Source: Pectobacterium punjabense
GTDB lineage: Bacteria > Pseudomonadota > Gammaproteobacteria > Enterobacterales > Enterobacteriaceae
Length of the DNA stretch: 64,000 nt
Reading direction: 5' to 3'
Assembly: GCF_012427845.1 (NCBI RefSeq)
Contig: NZ_CP038498.1
Location: 992,001-1,056,000, forward strand
Numbering within the stretch: position 1 is the stretch's first letter; each line of letters opens with the position of its first letter. Below, one piece after another: positions 41,151 to 50,812 of the stretch. A program made the position numbers and the translations under genes. Below the pieces are notes generated by a model, which searched no databases, was not told the DNA's origin, and saw only the letters and a list, made by a program, of their open reading frames with translations.

Positions 41151-42385
41151 ATGACAAGACTTATACGGCACCCTCGAAATACGCCAACGCTGGCATGCCT
41201 TTCTGCTGCTGCAATGTTGGTAGCGGGATGTGCTCAACAGACAACGACGTCCTCAGTTTCCCGTCAGAACGTATCCCCCAGAGTGAACGACATTTATCAA
41301 AATCGTTCGCCAGAAGTCGTGCGTTATGACCGCTATACGCTGGTCAGCACTCGGCCTGCTGATTCACAACGCGATCCCCTCAATCAAATGATCGACATCA
41401 CGATGCCGCCACAACTGGTGCGTAGCGTCGGGGATGGGTTTCGTTATTTGCTGCTTGAATCGGGGTATTCATTATGTCCCAGCAGTTCCTCGATGTTCAC
41501 TGAACTGTTGAATCGCCCCTTACCTGGCTTACAGCGCTCAATTGGCCCTGTTCGGTTAAGTGAGGCATTACAGATAGTGGCGGGGCCGCGTGGCGGTTAC
41601 GTGTTGACGATGTGAATCGTGAAGTTTGCTTTGTTCTGCGTGATGAATATCGTTCATTTGCGCCTGTATCTCCCACCGTATCGTCTAAACCCGCTATTGC
41701 TACCACAGATAATGCAAGGCAGGTTGCGGCAACGTCTGGAATGTTAAAACCAGACAGCCAGCTGTTGCCTGTACCGGCGTTAACAGCGCTCCCTCCTCTG
41801 GCATCTTCTCGTAAGACGGTTGCTCCAACAGTGGCCAGCAATACTGTCCCCTTGAATAAACCAGTATCGTCATCGGCAACAATGTTGCCAATTAGCCCAA
41901 CCCCCGCGAACGGAAAAGAATCCGTTACACAGGTAAAACCACTTTCTTCCCCTTCGACTGTAAAACCGGTTGCGGCACCGACAACGGCATTGCCTCCCTC
42001 ACCTGAGGCATTGGCTTCGCAACCTTCAGCTTCGATCGCGTTACCCTCATCAACTGCGTCACGATCGCCATTTGTTTCAGGTAAGCCCGTCAGCACATTA
42101 CCTAAGGGGACGCTATGGCGTGCCGAAGTAGGAACCACGTTGCATGAGTCAGTCAATAAATGGGCTAGTGAGTCGTTGTGTGTCAATGGCGGTAACTGGA
42201 TTGTCATCTGGCCGGTCAATCTGGACTACCGAATTGATGCTCCACTTTCTTTTCATGGCAACTTCGAATCTGCGGTAACGCAGGTATTTGATTTGTACCG
42301 TAATGCCGAAAAACCGCTGTTTGCCGAAGCTAACCGTATTCAGTGCCTGATTTCGGTCAGCGACCGTCCGGGAGAGCGGCGTTAA
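41151..42385 (+). pseudogene. pilL: pilL, type IVB pilus lipoprotein, broken by a one-base deletion
   Basis: The first frame (41151-41615) encodes a lipoprotein signal with lipobox LVAGC (Cys about 27) and the PilL N-terminal domain up to LQIVAGPRGGYVLTM and a stop. The frame continues in phase +1 from near 41588: restoring one G would give VAGPAWRLRVDDVNREVCFV, then the Ser/Pro-rich linker and a C-terminal TcpQ-like domain (CVNGGNWIVIWPVNLDYRID) ending at 42385. So one base is missing near 41586-41588. This may be a real mutation or a sequencing error. PilL is needed for pilus assembly in related elements. Confidence 0.8.
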
Positions 42386-42822
42386 TGGGATATTCCATCA
42401 CGGCGTTCGCTCTGGTGTTCTTCCTGATTGTCGGTAACGCCAACATCAGGCGTTCTGATATTCGAGAAGGTAGCATCGGCACAGGAGTTGCATCGTTAGT
42501 GGCAAGCGACATGTTACGTATCGCGTCATCAATTAATGACTGGCGTTATGACAACGTGGTGGAGGATGGCGTAGTTGATTTTGCCAACATTGCATTAATG
42601 CCCCGTCCTGATTACCGAATCAATCATGTCATTGCCGATGGACGACTCTGGATATGGACGACGAGTTTTCCTGGTCTGATTGCTGCACTGAGCGAGCGAT
42701 CGGTGACATCTGCGCTGATCGGTGTGGCCACTCATGGCCGTCTGACGATGTTAGACGGCACAGATATGAATTTAACGCTTCCGGTCGGTGTCGCCGACGG
42801 AGATGTTGTTTACCTTAATTAG
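42385..42822 (+). CDS. pilM: PilM type IVB pilus protein
   Basis: 145 residues from the ATG at 42385, which overlaps the pilL stop by one base. One N-terminal transmembrane helix (MGYSITAFALVFFLIVGNAN) is followed by a periplasmic domain of about 125 residues with MLRIASSINDWRY and GRLWIWTTSFPGLIAAL, as in R64/SPI-7 PilM. It is an inner-membrane assembly component, coupled to pilL and followed after nine bases by pilN. Confidence 0.78.
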   Translation: MGYSITAFALVFFLIVGNANIRRSDIREGSIGTGVASLVASDMLRIASSINDWRYDNVVEDGVVDFANIALMPRPDYRINHVIADGRLWIWTTSFPGLIAALSERSVTSALIGVATHGRLTMLDGTDMNLTLPVGVADGDVVYLN

Positions 42823-42831
42823 GAGAGCAGG

Positions 42832-44553
42832 ATGCAACCGTATCCGGTTTATATGGGGCGTCGCCGATTCGCGTTAGGTTCGATTGCGTTAGCAGTATTA
42901 CTGTCGGGATGTGCGCTGCGAGACATCAAGCAGATGGAAAATGATGCGGAAGCGACAGGGCAGCAGGCTAGTCGTATTACTGTATCACAGACATCACGTA
43001 AGCAATCCTCGGTTACCTGGGTGGATACACCCTGGGTGAATTTGAGCCCGATTGTCGCGGTTCCTTCATCGTCGGCAGAGAATAAAAAACTGGCCTATTG
43101 CCCCTTTACGGTCAATCGCCCAGATGGACTGTCTTTGCTGGAGTTGGGGCAGCGTCTAACTCGAGTTTGTGGTATTCGCGTTGTCATCACACCAGATGCA
43201 GCACAAGTTCAGTCTGCCGCCATCAGTAATTCTATTACACAGCAAATGCCGGGAGCGTTGCCTGCCCCGGATGATAATGGGCGAGTATCTTTGTCACGGA
43301 TACCGGGTGCGGCGAATGCACAATCTGCACAAATTTCATCGGGGGCGTCGGGGCTGCGTTTAGGCGCGTTGAAATGGGATGGTAATGGCGTTGGTGTTGC
43401 AGGCCTGCTTGATAATGTGGCCGGTCAGTTAGGGTTGTCATGGCGAGCAGATAACGTCAATCAGGCGGTATTTTATTACACAGAAACCCAAACGTACCAA
43501 CTCGCCATCCTTAATACCAAGACGGAAAGTACGGCCAGTGTGATTTCTGGGTCATCGACGAGCATGGGGGCTTCTGGAGGGAGTTCGGCGTCAAGTGCGG
43601 CTTCCGGTGATGCGAGCTCATCGCAGAAAACGACGACAGATTTGAGCAGTGACCTCTATGAAGATATCCGGAAAACGGTAGAAACCATGCTGACACCTCA
43701 GCATGGTCGATTTTGGTTGTCTGCGGCCAGCGGATCGTTAACCGTAACGGATACGCCAGAGGTGCAGGCCCGTGTCGCCCGCTATGTTGAGCATCAAAAT
43801 GAGGTGCTTAATAGACAGGTACAACTGAATGTTCAGTTGATCAGCGTCATACAGAGTAAAACGAATCAGGTCGGGCTGGACTGGTCTCTGGTTTATAAAT
43901 CATTAAATAATATCGGCGCCACCATGAGCGGTAGTTTCAACGGGGCGTCGGATAACGCGATGAGCGGTGGCGTGTCGATTCTAGAGAGTGCGACAGGCAA
44001 TGCGGCGAAATTCTCCGGATCCAGTGCGTTGCTCAAAGCGTTAGCAGAACAGGGTAACGTCAAAGTCGATATGAGTCAGGCCGTACCGACGACAAACTTG
44101 TCTCCTGCACCGTTTCAACTATCAGATCAGACTGTCTATATTGCGCGTAGCAGCACAACCTCGACAACGAATGCTGGCTCTACCAGTTCTCTTGAGCCTG
44201 GCATGATCACGACCGGACTCAATATCACCATGCTGCCATTCATCAGAGAAACCGGTGATGTGCAGTTGCAGTTCTCATTCAATTTATCTGACCCGCCAAC
44301 TATCCGCTCATTTGTGACGGCAGACGGTAACTCGCGTATGGATATGCCGTACACCAAAGTACGGTCGTTAACCCGAAAAGTGAATCTACGCGCAGGGCAA
44401 TCTTTGGTACTGACCGGGTTTGAGCAGGTGAATACCACAACAAACAAATCAGGCACGTTTAGTCCTGATAATTTTATCTTCGGTGGCGGGCGCAGTGGGA
44501 ATAATACCCGAACGTCGTTGGTTATCGTCATTACCCCAGTCGTGTTGAGGTAA
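42832..44553 (+). CDS. pilN: PilN outer-membrane secretin lipoprotein
   Basis: 573 residues. Lipoprotein signal with lipobox LLSGC (Cys 27), an N-terminal periplasmic region (about 80-320) with a Ser/Gly-rich insert, and a secretin domain (about 330-573). The secretin domain includes VQARVARYVEHQNEVLNRQV, LNVQLISVIQSK and the C-terminal LVIVITPVVLR. It forms the outer-membrane ring through which the type IVB pilus passes. AGGAGAG precedes the ATG. Confidence 0.88.
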   Translation: MQPYPVYMGRRRFALGSIALAVLLSGCALRDIKQMENDAEATGQQASRITVSQTSRKQSSVTWVDTPWVNLSPIVAVPSSSAENKKLAYCPFTVNRPDGLSLLELGQRLTRVCGIRVVITPDAAQVQSAAISNSITQQMPGALPAPDDNGRVSLSRIPGAANAQSAQISSGASGLRLGALKWDGNGVGVAGLLDNVAGQLGLSWRADNVNQAVFYYTETQTYQLAILNTKTESTASVISGSSTSMGASGGSSASSAASGDASSSQKTTTDLSSDLYEDIRKTVETMLTPQHGRFWLSAASGSLTVTDTPEVQARVARYVEHQNEVLNRQVQLNVQLISVIQSKTNQVGLDWSLVYKSLNNIGATMSGSFNGASDNAMSGGVSILESATGNAAKFSGSSALLKALAEQGNVKVDMSQAVPTTNLSPAPFQLSDQTVYIARSSTTSTTNAGSTSSLEPGMITTGLNITMLPFIRETGDVQLQFSFNLSDPPTIRSFVTADGNSRMDMPYTKVRSLTRKVNLRAGQSLVLTGFEQVNTTTNKSGTFSPDNFIFGGGRSGNNTRTSLVIVITPVVLR

Positions 44554-44556
44554 GCG

Positions 44557-45864
44557 ATGAAGCCACTAAGTCGAAAAGCGAAAAATACAGAAACGGCACA
44601 CGCATCACTGGTATTACCAGTTGGTCGCAATGGGTGGGTCGCCGGATTAAAATGGGTACCGGAAGCCGATATGACATCTACGACATCCCGGTTTGCCAGA
44701 ACCTTCAAAACCTATCCAGGTACACACCGTGTTGCGATAGGAAAAAAACGTCCGCGTAATATGGGGTATGGTCGCTCGGGTCGTTTGCATCAGCGCCGAA
44801 CATTGTATTCGCTGGCAGGCGCGTTCCTGCAACACGAAGGGGACAACAGTTACGGTATTTACCAGATTGATGAATCTCGCTGGGTCTTTCTGGCGACACT
44901 CAATGGTCAACCGTCTGTTATGGCGGATATCGTTGGCTCACTGAATGAGGTATTGAACAGTCAGACACGCTTTTTATCATTTAATGATGCGCCAGCGGAC
45001 GGTTGGACATTGGCGGCAGACCCCGAGTCTGCGACGAGCTGGCAGGTACTGACACAGGATCTGAGCCATCAGCAACTCAAACAGATCCGGCTCGTACGTC
45101 TGACATCCCCGTATAGAATGTTTATTGCCGTCTTGTTACTGGCAGCCATTGGGGTGGGGGGAGGATATTGGCAACAGGAAAATGAATTGGCCGAACAACA
45201 CGCTGTGGCTCTTGCTGCCCTGAAAGCGGAGCAAACGAAAGCGCGTCAGCAGGCACAAGCTCATACATTCCCGCACCCTTGGGCAAAGGTTTGGCCAACG
45301 TCGTATTTTCTCAGCAAATGTTATTTCACCCGTCAGCCGTTACCCGTGTCGATTGCCGGTTGGCTCCTCAACGCCGGTGAGTGCGTCAACGAGGGTATGC
45401 GTTTACGCTACGACGCCCGTCCAGGTAGTACGGTTGCTGATTTTGACAAACGAGTCCGTGAGCTTTTTGGTCAGACGGCATCATTCAAATTTTTGGAAGG
45501 CGCGAAATCAGGCGACGTTTTTATTCCCTTTATTACTGACAGCGCCCCAATTCCATGGCGTGATGAACCCGTCCCGATGGCCAGGGTTCAACTGATACGT
45601 TTTGTCTCGCATTTTCAGCGTCGGAATATCGAGGTTCCGCTAACTAAAGTTGCCCCACCAACTCATGCACCAGGGGATGCGCCCGATAAGCAGGTGCAAG
45701 ACTGGCATGAGTATACGTTCACCATTGATTCTCGTCTGGCGCCGGAATGGCTGTTAGCAGATTTTGACGAAACGGGCATTCGGCTGAATAGCATTGCATT
45801 TACGCTGAGTGCTGAAGGGCAGTTTGATTACAAGATCCAGGGGCATCTCTATGCGCAAAAATAA
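44557..45864 (+). CDS. pilO2: PilO2 type IVB pilus inner-membrane protein
   Basis: 435 residues, starting three bases after pilN with GAGG upstream. An N-terminal cytoplasmic domain (about 1-185; FLATLNGQPSVMADIVGS) leads to a transmembrane helix near 188-208 (MFIAVLLLAAIGVGGGYWQQ), then a periplasmic domain with VSIAGWLLNAGECVNEGMRL. It resembles PilO2 of R64-type pili, part of the inner-membrane platform linking the ATPase to the periplasm. The end overlaps pilP by 14 bases. Confidence 0.8.
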   Translation: MKPLSRKAKNTETAHASLVLPVGRNGWVAGLKWVPEADMTSTTSRFARTFKTYPGTHRVAIGKKRPRNMGYGRSGRLHQRRTLYSLAGAFLQHEGDNSYGIYQIDESRWVFLATLNGQPSVMADIVGSLNEVLNSQTRFLSFNDAPADGWTLAADPESATSWQVLTQDLSHQQLKQIRLVRLTSPYRMFIAVLLLAAIGVGGGYWQQENELAEQHAVALAALKAEQTKARQQAQAHTFPHPWAKVWPTSYFLSKCYFTRQPLPVSIAGWLLNAGECVNEGMRLRYDARPGSTVADFDKRVRELFGQTASFKFLEGAKSGDVFIPFITDSAPIPWRDEPVPMARVQLIRFVSHFQRRNIEVPLTKVAPPTHAPGDAPDKQVQDWHEYTFTIDSRLAPEWLLADFDETGIRLNSIAFTLSAEGQFDYKIQGHLYAQK

Positions 45865-46366
45865 TCAATGGGGCTGGCTGCTTCTGCTGTTTGTCTTCTC
45901 TGTCCAGGCTGATGAGCCAGATGCGAAAACGGCAGAGGCATTATTAGCGGCAATAGATGTCACGGTAGGGCGACTGGAGGCCGTCCAAGCATACAACATG
46001 CTGCTGGCAGCGCAGGTCGAAAATGCAAAGCTGAAACGCATGCTGAATGAAAGTCAGCAACTCCCCGTTCAGCCACCTGTCGCTGTTTCATCATCACCCG
46101 CTGGTGTGCCATTTTCTCTACCCGTTTCATCAATGGCGGGGCAGGTTGCGCAAACCGCGCGTACAACGGGATCCGACAAACCTGCAACGCTGGTATTACT
46201 GGAAACATACGGTAATGGAAAAACCATGTTTGCCAGATTACGTCTTGCCAATGGTGGCGTTATTGAGGTGACACGCGGTGATCGGCTGCCTGGTACTAAC
46301 ACCACGATCAGCGCTATTTCTGATGCGACCATTAGGTTGAGTGATGGCACATCGCTGTCATTTTGA
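45851..46366 (+). CDS. pilP: PilP type IVB pilus periplasmic protein
   Basis: 171 residues from the ATG at 45851. A signal peptide ends near VQA-D, followed by a coiled-coil-prone segment (AVQAYNMLLAAQVENAKLKR), a Pro/Ser linker and a C-terminal beta-domain (about 115-171) with GVIEVTRGDRLPGTNTTISA and IRLSDGTSLSF. This is the PilP layout, which connects the inner-membrane platform to the secretin. It overlaps pilO2 and precedes the ATPase gene by 17 bases. Confidence 0.78.
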   Translation: MRKNNQWGWLLLLFVFSVQADEPDAKTAEALLAAIDVTVGRLEAVQAYNMLLAAQVENAKLKRMLNESQQLPVQPPVAVSSSPAGVPFSLPVSSMAGQVAQTARTTGSDKPATLVLLETYGNGKTMFARLRLANGGVIEVTRGDRLPGTNTTISAISDATIRLSDGTSLSF

Positions 46367-46383
46367 GATAAGAGGCCGAAACC

Positions 46384-47940
46384 ATGTTTTCAGTTGATGA
46401 GCGGATTGCGGACTGTGTGCTGCTGGAGAATGTCTCTGGCAGTATAAATGTTGTTATTGATGTGAACCGACGTTCTGACCCTGTATTGCAGACTTGGATT
46501 GCTCAGTTTATGCAAACAGAGCGTCAGGCCAAAACTGAATTTGTGCCGCTGAGTGATTTGAATGAACGCCGTAAGAGAAAGATGTCAGATAGCGGCAAGG
46601 GGATTTCTCTCGCTGACTTAGCCGATGTGAGTGTTCGGCAGAAACAGGTCCTGGGCTATTTTGAACAGGGTAAAGTTTTTCAGGCCTCTGATATTCACCT
46701 GATCATTGATGCTGATCTGTGCCGTATTCAGTACCGTATCCACAGTGAACTGGAGACGGTTGATGAGTTGAAAGGCGAAGAAGGAATGTCGTTGGCGTCT
46801 ACGACCATCCTATCTATGTGCGATGTGACAGAAACGCAGTTCTACCCTAATCGTAAGCAGGATGGGCGCATTAAGGCTGAGTTTCTGCGCAAGGTAGGAT
46901 TGTTTGGGGCGCGTTACAGCCATACGCCAACGGCATCAGGTCTCTACGTTGTCATGCGAATTATCCCTGATGACGGTGACAACGTGCCGTCATTGGCGCA
47001 ATTGGGATTACTGCCTCAGCAACAGCAACTGGCGCAACAGATGGTACGAACGCCTGAAGGGATCGTTTTGTTGACAGGCCCGACGGGGTCAGGAAAAAGT
47101 ACGACGTTGCGTTCATTCAGTGCCATGTACCTCGAACGCACAAAGGGGCGCAAGCGACTGCTAACCATAGAGGATCCGCCTGAAGGCGCGATCCCTGGCG
47201 CTATTCAGACGCCAATTATCGCCGATAAAAGCAACGCAAATGCAGTGAAGCAGGCCTGGGATAAAGCGAACTCATCTGCATTGCGACTGGACCCTGATGC
47301 GATCCTGATGGGTGAAATCCGTGATGATGTTTCCCTTAAAGCCGCGCTGTATGCCTCAGAAACCGGACATCTGGTTCTGAGTACGCTGCATGCCAATAGC
47401 GCGGTAGGCTCTCTGCGTCGCATGGGGCTGATGGGAATATCAGAGGAGCTGATCGCCGATCCCCAACTGCTTATCGGTTTGATCAGTCAGCGTCTGGTGC
47501 AGGTTTTATGTCCACATTGCCGGGTTTCCTGGGGACAGAAGGTTCTTCAGTTATCACTTGAGCAACGTGAACGTCTGGAACGTTATTGCCAGGCCGCTGG
47601 TCTCTGCCAGGTTGAGAACCTGCATTTCCGGAATGCTGAGGGGTGTCCCCAGTGCCAGAAAAAACTGAATGAACGTATTGTCAGTCGTGGTGTTGTGGGT
47701 CGCAGCGTGATTGCTGAAGTTATTCGCCCTGATGCGCGGTTTATGTCGTTATACCGGAATGAAGGACAATTAGCAGCACGACAATACTGGATCGACGGTC
47801 TGGGCGGAATTTCCCGGCGCACGCATCTTTTGCACAAACTCAATGCAGGACAGGTCGATGCGCTGGACGCTGATTTAGTGTGCCCATTGGATGAAGATGA
47901 CATGTTGCGCATTGACCTGCGGAGTTCAACGCATGCGTGA
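46384..47940 (+). CDS. pilQ: PilQ pilus extension ATPase
   Basis: 518 residues. GspE/PilB-type secretion ATPase: N-terminal domain with FQASDIHLIIDADLCRIQYR (about 99-118), Walker A GPTGSGKST (232-240), Asp and Walker B boxes (DPDAILMGEIRD, about 302-313), and a tetracysteine zinc site in the C-terminal region (LCPHCRVSWG and GCPQCQKK). It powers pilin polymerisation from the cytoplasm. It overlaps pilR by eight bases. Confidence 0.9.
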   Translation: MFSVDERIADCVLLENVSGSINVVIDVNRRSDPVLQTWIAQFMQTERQAKTEFVPLSDLNERRKRKMSDSGKGISLADLADVSVRQKQVLGYFEQGKVFQASDIHLIIDADLCRIQYRIHSELETVDELKGEEGMSLASTTILSMCDVTETQFYPNRKQDGRIKAEFLRKVGLFGARYSHTPTASGLYVVMRIIPDDGDNVPSLAQLGLLPQQQQLAQQMVRTPEGIVLLTGPTGSGKSTTLRSFSAMYLERTKGRKRLLTIEDPPEGAIPGAIQTPIIADKSNANAVKQAWDKANSSALRLDPDAILMGEIRDDVSLKAALYASETGHLVLSTLHANSAVGSLRRMGLMGISEELIADPQLLIGLISQRLVQVLCPHCRVSWGQKVLQLSLEQRERLERYCQAAGLCQVENLHFRNAEGCPQCQKKLNERIVSRGVVGRSVIAEVIRPDARFMSLYRNEGQLAARQYWIDGLGGISRRTHLLHKLNAGQVDALDADLVCPLDEDDMLRIDLRSSTHA

Positions 47941-49021
47941 GATATCCGGTTTTGAACGTATCCGCTACGAAATATTGCGTCGAACGTTCAGTGGCGCCTA
48001 TCGAGCCCGATTCTATACCGTGCTGCGTTTTTTGCTGGAGAACAACACCCCTTTGCTGGATGCGATGCAGGAAATCGAGGATGTGCATACCAATTTCGGT
48101 GAACACTGGCATCCCTATGCAGAACTGACGGCCGATTGCATTGATGCGCTGCGCGATAACAGTGAAGGCAATTCGCTAGAGGATGTATTGGCAAAATGGG
48201 GACCGGCAGAAGAGGCGGCATTAGTCAGTTCTGGAATGGTAAGCGGCTCTTTACCCGATGCGCTGGGTCAAGTGAGCGTGCTGATTGAAGCACGTCGGAC
48301 CATTTTTTTCATGGTGTTGCAGATGCTGATTTATCCGCTGCTACTTCTGATTATGGTAAGCGGTATGTTTGCTGTGGTGACATACGGCCTGAAACCAACG
48401 CTGGCGCAAATGTCCGATCCTGCCAATTGGTCTGGCGCATTGAGTGTTCTGGCAGCGATGTCTGATGTTATTGAATTACATGGTGTGATCATCGCTATTT
48501 TGGCGCCGATGGTGGTTTTTCTGGTGTTGTGGTCTCAGTCTCGATGGACAGGAATGTTACGTCAGTATGCTGACGCTATGATGCCCTGGTCCATTTATAA
48601 AGAGCTTCAGGGCTCGGTGTTTTTGATGAATATCGCGTCTTTACTGGAAGCAAACGTGAAAACGCTGGATGCGCTGAATCTGCTGCGCCGATTTGCCTCG
48701 CCCTGGCTTTGCGAGCGGCTGGATGCGGTTATTGACAACCTGGAAGAGGGCGCCCCATTAGGGAAAGCACTGCGTGACTGCGGTTATCAGTTTCCGAGTA
48801 AAGAGGGCGTAAATTACCTCTACCTGCTGACCAGCCGTGATGGTTCGGCGGCTATGATCCGCCGTTACGGTGAGGAATTTCTGAAAACCACGCTGGCCCG
48901 CATTCGCTTTCGTATTGCACGTATGCGTCTGTATTCACTTCTGCTGATTATCGGCTTCTTCATTCTTGTCTTGCTGACCATATTCCAGGTTCAGGACATG
49001 AGTAATTTCACTGGGCAATAA
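47933..49021 (+). CDS. pilR: PilR type II secretion F-like membrane protein
   Basis: 362 residues from the ATG at 47933 within the end of pilQ. Two T2SS-F repeats and three transmembrane helices (about 125-150, 180-200, 330-355) mark the polytopic platform protein. LRFLLENNTPLLDAMQEIED and LLEANVKTLDALNLLRRFAS are the repeated cytoplasmic motifs. It anchors the ATPase and feeds pilins into the growing fibre. Confidence 0.87.
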   Translation: MREISGFERIRYEILRRTFSGAYRARFYTVLRFLLENNTPLLDAMQEIEDVHTNFGEHWHPYAELTADCIDALRDNSEGNSLEDVLAKWGPAEEAALVSSGMVSGSLPDALGQVSVLIEARRTIFFMVLQMLIYPLLLLIMVSGMFAVVTYGLKPTLAQMSDPANWSGALSVLAAMSDVIELHGVIIAILAPMVVFLVLWSQSRWTGMLRQYADAMMPWSIYKELQGSVFLMNIASLLEANVKTLDALNLLRRFASPWLCERLDAVIDNLEEGAPLGKALRDCGYQFPSKEGVNYLYLLTSRDGSAAMIRRYGEEFLKTTLARIRFRIARMRLYSLLLIIGFFILVLLTIFQVQDMSNFTGQ

Positions 49022-49046
49022 TGTATTGATTAAGGAAGGAAAAATA

Positions 49047-49646
49047 ATGTCTGATATTTTTGAACCTGTTTCTCAACAAAAACGCCAGAACCCTCATCGG
49101 GGCTGGGCGATTATGGAAAATGGTGCGGTCGCACTGGTAGTTATTGTGGTGATTGTGGCTATTTTGGGGAGCATTTATATGTTGTGGGGGCGAAAAAATG
49201 TCGCCACTGAAATCACCAACTATCAGAATATGATATCCAGTGCTCAGGGATTATTGAGTGATGGGGGGGGATACGATTTTAGTAGTGGTACGAAAATGAC
49301 GGGGTCGCTGGTTCAGGTTGGTGGCGCTAAAGGTGTGAAAACACAAGGAGCGATCAGTTCAGGAAATGCGACGCTCTGGAATACTTGGGGTGGGCAAATC
49401 ATTCTGACACCCGTTGCCGCCAATGGATTCAATAATGGATTTACGCTGGCAACAGAGAAAATTCCTCAGGACGCCTGCATCACGATTGCGACTCGTATGA
49501 GTTCTGCCGGCGCCGTATCGGGGATCACGATTAACAGCAGTGCTCATGCGGATGGAAAAGTATCATTGGAAACGGCGGGGACAGAATGTCTGGCTGATAA
49601 TGGGCGGACGGGGCAGAACAAACTGACCTTCACGGTTAACGGTTAA
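49047..49646 (+). CDS. pilS: PilS major type IVB pilin
   Basis: 199 residues from the ATG at 49047, with GGAAGG seven bases upstream. A 22-residue leader ends NPHRG, then W, and the methylated-type helix AIMENGAVALVVIVVIVAIL starts the mature pilin. The IVB features are a long leader, a non-Phe first residue (Trp) and a C-terminal disulfide pair (DACITI and TECLADN). The gene has a separate strong ribosome-binding site after a 25-base gap, fitting high expression of the major subunit. Confidence 0.85.
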   Translation: MSDIFEPVSQQKRQNPHRGWAIMENGAVALVVIVVIVAILGSIYMLWGRKNVATEITNYQNMISSAQGLLSDGGGYDFSSGTKMTGSLVQVGGAKGVKTQGAISSGNATLWNTWGGQIILTPVAANGFNNGFTLATEKIPQDACITIATRMSSAGAVSGITINSSAHADGKVSLETAGTECLADNGRTGQNKLTFTVNG

Positions 49647-49649
49647 TGC

Positions 49650-50141
49650 GTGAACAGCCGTGTCTTTCTCCTGATGCTGATGGCACTCCTGTTAATCAGT
49701 CAGGCTGCATCAGCCTTCTGTTTTGACGCAGCCGGCACGAAATATCGGGTTGATGCGTTGCTGATAAAAGCTATTGCGGAGGGAGAAAGCTCCCTCAATC
49801 CAGGGGCCATCAACATCAATAGGAGCAAAGAAACCCGACGAGAAGTGAGTCGTGATTTCGGATTGATGCAGGTGAATTCAACGCATGTGCCCAAGCTGAT
49901 TGCGATGGCGGTTATTAGTGATAAAAGCGAATTATTAACCAAACCTTGTTTGAATGTGCAAATTGGCACATGGATATTGGCAACGCATTTTCAGGTGTGT
50001 GGTATCAGTTGGAATTGCCTCGGGTCTTATAATGCAGGATTCAGAAAAGACCGCCATGAGACGAGGGAATCCTATGCCAACCGCATTTATAAAATCTATA
50101 AACGATTGTTGAAAGAAGAGCGGGGGATTGTATTGCCATGA
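49650..50141 (+). CDS. pilT: PilT lytic transglycosylase
   Basis: 163 residues, GTG start three bases after pilS. Signal peptide (cleavage near SA-F) and an SLT domain with catalytic Glu in AIAEGESSLNPGAIN and the motifs RDFGLMQVNSTH and WNCLGSYNAG. It trims peptidoglycan so that the pilus can cross the wall; in R64-type systems PilT has this role and is not a retraction ATPase. It overlaps pilU by an ATGA junction. Confidence 0.85.
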   Translation: MNSRVFLLMLMALLLISQAASAFCFDAAGTKYRVDALLIKAIAEGESSLNPGAININRSKETRREVSRDFGLMQVNSTHVPKLIAMAVISDKSELLTKPCLNVQIGTWILATHFQVCGISWNCLGSYNAGFRKDRHETRESYANRIYKIYKRLLKEERGIVLP

Positions 50142-50800
50142 TATTCCAGTTCAATGCGTTTACCCCGTGGTCACCTTTTATTTTTGTCGGATTGTTTGCC
50201 GTATTCAGTTATTTGTTGAATCAATCCCGTCAGTATTTAGCTGAACGCGGGGAACATCTTTACTGGAATGAATATATTGCCCGTTTCTTTGTAGCGGTAT
50301 ATGCCCTGGCGGGCGTGTTGGTTTTTTTATCTCCCCTCTCACTTTTTGAACGTTTAAGCATGCTTCTGTTTTTGGGATTCATGTTGCAACTTAGCGTGAT
50401 TGATGCAATGGCAGGTTGGTTGCCGATTGAATATACCGGAGCGACCAGTGTCGCGGGGATAGTTGTGACGCTAAGCCGTGGGGATATAAGGGGATTTATT
50501 TATGTTTTAGGGACGATGGCAGGGATAGGCATACTTTTCGCAGTTGCTCGTTTTTATTTCAACCTCAAAGCTCGGCGTGAAGTATTGGGACTTGGGGATG
50601 TGTGGTTGTCGGTAGCGATCGCTACCTGGTGTGGCTGGTCAGACACATTGCACGCTTTAATGATGGGCGTGAGTGGATTTGTCATCTGGCACGCGTGCTC
50701 CCGATATAAAAGAAAGGAAGGGCCGCTGGGGCCATGGCTATGTGCTGGCGCCATGCTGGTACTGATAAACCGCGTATTCAATCCTGTTGTCGTGTGGTGA
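50138..50800 (+). CDS. pilU: PilU prepilin peptidase (A24 family)
   Basis: 220 residues with about six transmembrane helices. The two catalytic aspartates fit QLSVIDAMAGWLPIEYTG and the GxGD-type motif LGLGDVWLS. It lacks the zinc-finger N-methylase domain of larger PilD enzymes, as usual for IVB systems. It would cleave PilS and PilV after the Gly of their HRG leaders. Coupled to pilT upstream and 12 bp before pilV. Confidence 0.85.
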   Translation: MIFQFNAFTPWSPFIFVGLFAVFSYLLNQSRQYLAERGEHLYWNEYIARFFVAVYALAGVLVFLSPLSLFERLSMLLFLGFMLQLSVIDAMAGWLPIEYTGATSVAGIVVTLSRGDIRGFIYVLGTMAGIGILFAVARFYFNLKARREVLGLGDVWLSVAIATWCGWSDTLHALMMGVSGFVIWHACSRYKRKEGPLGPWLCAGAMLVLINRVFNPVVVW

Positions 50801-50812
50801 AAGGTGAAAATA

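Noticed and set aside
41497..42219. 240-codon open frame antisense to pilL
   Set aside because: It lies opposite the Ser/Pro/Thr-rich PilL linker, whose codon bias keeps the reverse frame open. The pilL frame continues through it with recognisable domains.
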